A DNA stretch of 64,000 bases from Antedon mediterranea (lineage: Eukaryota > Echinodermata > Crinoidea > Comatulida > Antedonidae): the NCBI RefSeq assembly GCF_964355755.1, contig NC_092672.1, forward strand, positions 27,648,501 through 27,712,500. The letters run 5' to 3'. Shown piece after piece: positions 61,232-64,000 of the stretch. The notes under the pieces are model-generated. The model made no database searches. It saw nothing but the letters and a program-made list of their open reading frames with translations, and was not told the DNA's origin. Position 1 is the stretch's first letter, and every line of letters begins with the position of its first letter. The translations under genes and the position numbers were made by a program.

Positions 61232-61489
61232 ATGCTGGTGATCCCTAACTACCCAAATTGTCCAGCTGGACCTTTAGTGTTAATACAAGTGACTCTAATA
61301 TGACTGAGGCAACGTGGAATGCACCCATGCCAACTGATGCATCTTCTGTCACTATATCGGAGGCCAGACAGACTGAACCAGCTGAGACATCACCGGCTAA
61401 CTTTCCAATAGGAGAGACTAATCTCACATATACAGCTACTGATGGAAGTGGTAACACCGGATTTTGCATTATAACAATTCAATTAATTG
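61232..61489 (+). pseudogene. HYR-domain exon with frameshift
   Basis: Acceptor ATTATCAG, donor ATTG|GTAGGT. The frame reads WTFSVNTSDSNMTEATWNAP, then FPIGETNLTYTATDGSGNTG and a C-x-I-T-I end, a typical HYR (hyalin repeat) domain. The first 30 bases (DAGDP, then stop) are out of frame by one base, which also hides the NCP motif. Phase 1 at both ends, as in HYR genes. Probably a decayed exon of an LRR-HYR gene. Confidence 0.65.
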
Positions 61490-61499
61490 GTAGGTAAAA

Positions 61500-62360
61500 T
61501 TGATATTTTGAGGTAGCTAACTACCTATCTCAGACGTACTGCGAAGCGTAGATTTGATAAAATTAGTTCTCACTATTACGATATTGTTCCATATTTCTCT
61601 CTTAGGAAAATAAAACGAAATGATGGGTTTCATCGGCGTCGGCGGTAAAGTTATTTCCGGACGCATTATTTATTCCTCGATTTCAAACAAAAGGTCATAA
61701 ACTTGCTTACCAAACTTTTGATCAGAAATGAAAGAAAGATTACTGTCAGCACTTACAATGTACTTGAACAATGTATTCTCGTGTTAATTTCTCTGTATTC
61801 TTTAGCTAAGGTGGTATATGTATATACAAATTAATCATGCTTGATTTAGTTTGCTTTTTGTGTAAGAAAAGAAAACAAGAACGAAGAGATATATTTAGAA
61901 GCCTGAAGGTGAGCTGAGTCTGAGCTTAGAAGCTTACGTTGAACCTTAAAGCTAGCTGATGCCTAGAGTTTAGAGGCTTAACTAGAGAGCTATAATGTAG
62001 CTTACTCTAGTAGAATTCACAGGCATGTTGATAAGCACTGTATTTATAATATTCTTTTACTTTATATAGTATTAATGGTCTCAATCAATTGAGCTATTCC
62101 ACTATCCTTACGAACATTTCTTATAAATGTAGGCCTATATTAAATCTTATTACATGTCAATTTGATACATTCCATTGTATGATAGAGAGGACTGGTATTA
62201 CTGTGATTTCACTACATTTACGTTGTGTTACTTTAGTAAATCGGACAAAAGGATCAGACATTGGGATTCCTAATAAATCAGTTTGAACCAGATAAAGTTG
62301 ATTAACTAGAAAAAACTAAAATTGAGATGCCATTTGGAAGTAGTTCAAATGGTTGAACAT
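61500..62360. other. No gene seen
   Basis: A run of GCTTA/AGCTTA-like short repeats lies at 61900-62010. The open frame at 62089-62286 is unsupported. Confidence 0.5.
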
Positions 62361-62715
62361 ATTGTTCGTATTGAATTGCGTGACTTCTATTGTACGAATA
62401 TTTCTATAACTTTATCGTCTTTATTTACAGTATATTATGGTAAAAGCCCATTAGGCAAATTCCTGTCAACTGTTTGTAATCAATAGAAACAAATTATTGT
62501 AACAGTTCGTTGAACTTTACATATTCATATATATGTACATATTGTTCGTATTGAATTGCGTGACTTCTTTGTACGAATATCTCTATAAGTTTATCGTCTT
62601 TATTTACAGTATATTATGGTAAAAGCCCATTAGGCACATTCATGTCAACTGTTTGTAATCAATAGAAACAAATTATTGTAATAGTTAGTGGAACTTTACA
62701 TATTCATACATGTAT
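62361..62715 (+). repeat. 180-bp direct duplication
   Basis: ATTGTTCGTATTGAATTGCG starts at 62361 and again at 62541. The two copies differ at a few positions (AGGCAAATTCC versus AGGCACATTCA). Non-coding, adjacent, so recent. Confidence 0.92.
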
Positions 62716-62967
62716 ATGTACTTTTTGTACGTTACACGTTTTGTACTTTGTGTACGTTGCACGTTTTATTCTCGGTGTTGGCTCTCCACATACGACCATT
62801 TGCTCGGTGTCATAGGAATGTTTGGTAATACTAACATTTCCTTCTATCATGTAGGTAGGTAATGGGTTAGGTTATGGTATAACATATCTTCCTATGATAC
62901 CGGAGCAATATAGCTACAGAACCAACTATCCGACGATGATTAACGTGTAAGCTACACCTAACTTTTT

Positions 62968-63500
62968 AGTCGCGTGGAAGCGACTCTATAGTTCACTATG
63001 TCGGTCGGTCGGTCTGTCTGTCTGTCTGTCGGTCTGTCTGTCTGTCTGTCGGTCCGGTATCACTATGCGTTTTATCGCTTTATGACCTTATCTTGATATC
63101 AGTTTACTCTAGCTAAGTCAATTTTTCACAGAATATTCCTTATGGCCAGGAATCGATGTGGTTATGTTTTCACGGTGCGCAATAAAAAATTACGCGGTCT
63201 ACGCACGATTTAACGAAATCACGTTTGTAATTATTATCTTAACAACCATGAATCACAATTAAATAAAATTTGGTACTCATAAATTTCAGGGCATAAATCA
63301 TCATATGGCAATACAATTACGTGCGTAGCGCATGTAACGCATGCGTACGCGCGCTTAAAATTTTAAAAATTTATTTTCGATGAAATAAGAGTACGTTTCA
63401 GGCAATTTTAAGCGTTTACAAAATTGCCATGAGTGCGCAGATTTTTGCGCGCGCACTGCGCGTTAAATGTTATTGCGCACTCTTTTTGCCCGATTTCTGT
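62968..63500 (+). repeat. Helitron-like boundary, (CTGT/CGGT)n array and dispersed repeat
   Basis: Hairpin AGTCGC/GCGACT then CTATAG ends one unit. TCACTATGTCGGTCGG (62992) starts the next, followed by a (CTGTCTGTCGGT)n tract to 63056. The 63080-63500 part matches 27.5-27.9 kb (GTTTTCACGGTGCGCAAT, TTTTAAGCGTTTACAAAATT). Confidence 0.65.
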
Positions 63501-63644
63501 TTTCTTGACTTACTTTTCAACTCGAAATTACGTTATACGAGCACGTCAAAAGTGACAGGCTACGCACGTGTAAATTAAAAAAATATAAATGTTTTTAAAC
63601 ATTTCAACATTTTTAAACATGTTCAGTAATTTCGGTCAGTATAG

Positions 63645-63715
63645 TTCACTATGTCGGTCGGTCCGTCTGTCTGTCGGTCTGTCTGTCGGTCTGTTTGTCT
63701 GTCGGTCCGGTATCA
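63645..63715 (+). repeat. (CTGT/CGGT)n array, second copy
   Basis: TCACTATGTCGGTCGG, the same tract and GGTCCGGTATCACTATGC as at 62992-63070. It begins a further unit that runs to the end of the window. I see nothing coding between here and 64000. Confidence 0.75.
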
Positions 63716-64000
63716 CTATGCATTGTAGCACGCGACTTAATGGCTGTTGGCCTTGTTCTGGAATCAGTTGCAGGAATAATTTAAAGATTTTTATTTGTGC
63801 TATTCAGATTTTACTGCAGAAAATCCACAATGTTAGCTTTAGTTAATTAATCCATATTGCTTCTTGTTTAACTAGTAGTCCCAGTACCTTTGATTTAATT
63901 TCATTATTGGAAATCACACCCAAATTAAAAGTAACATAATTCAATGCACTCTCGATGGGTTTTAAAGGTAAGCATATTGCACATTATCTGGATTTCTTTT

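Overview
This is eukaryotic DNA from an AT-rich, intron- and transposon-laden animal genome. A marine invertebrate deuterostome, probably an echinoderm and perhaps a crinoid, fits best. The reasons are short phase-1 exons encoding SRCR, EGF, FN3, Ig and HYR modules, Toll-receptor-like remnants, and many Harbinger, Helitron-like and LINE sequences. The taxonomic call is an inference from style only.

The one substantial host gene lies at 4.4-19.8 kb on the + strand. I resolve 18 exons (3801 nt, about 1267 codons, open throughout, both ends missing). They encode an extracellular protein: SRCR, a short EGF-like module and FN3, followed by two consecutive copies of a seven-exon cassette [Tie Ig1-like, Ig2, EGF1, EGF2, EGF3, EGF4, FN3]. 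Six of the seven exon lengths are identical between the cassettes (387, 132, 144, 129, 150 and 318 nt; only Ig2 differs, 258 versus 252), and every cassette junction is phase 1. The Ig1-Ig2-EGF-EGF-EGF order matches the N-terminal half of vertebrate Tie1/Tie2 (angiopoietin receptors). I recognise no signal peptide, transmembrane or kinase exon, so the gene is partial here.

The introns are filled by mobile DNA. A 206-bp palindromic MITE splits the SRCR intron. The EGF1 and EGF2 exons of cassette 1 sit between inverted Helitron-like elements (one on the left, three in tandem on the right) and a 58-bp hairpin minisatellite.

From 20 to 30 kb there are MITEs, an apparently intact 4.26-kb PIF/Harbinger transposon (Myb/SANT-like protein plus DDE transposase, TTA target duplication), a deletion derivative of it, and a possible Penelope-type terminal repeat. 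From 30 to 35 kb there is a nest of elements with 9-bp target duplications, including a foldback element. From 35.9 to 53.1 kb the sequence is bracketed by matching inverted TATCCCAGCAAACA ends with ACGTT-rich subterminal tandem arrays. This may be one 17-kb transposon containing a 1.66-kb tandem repeat and a few exon-like segments. From 53 to 59 kb there are more elements, including a second copy of a LINE tail that carries half of an SRCR exon.

At 59-61.5 kb lie a broken Toll-like receptor gene (- strand) and broken LRRCT/HYR exons (+ strand). The last 2.5 kb are repeats with (CGGT/CTGT)n arrays.
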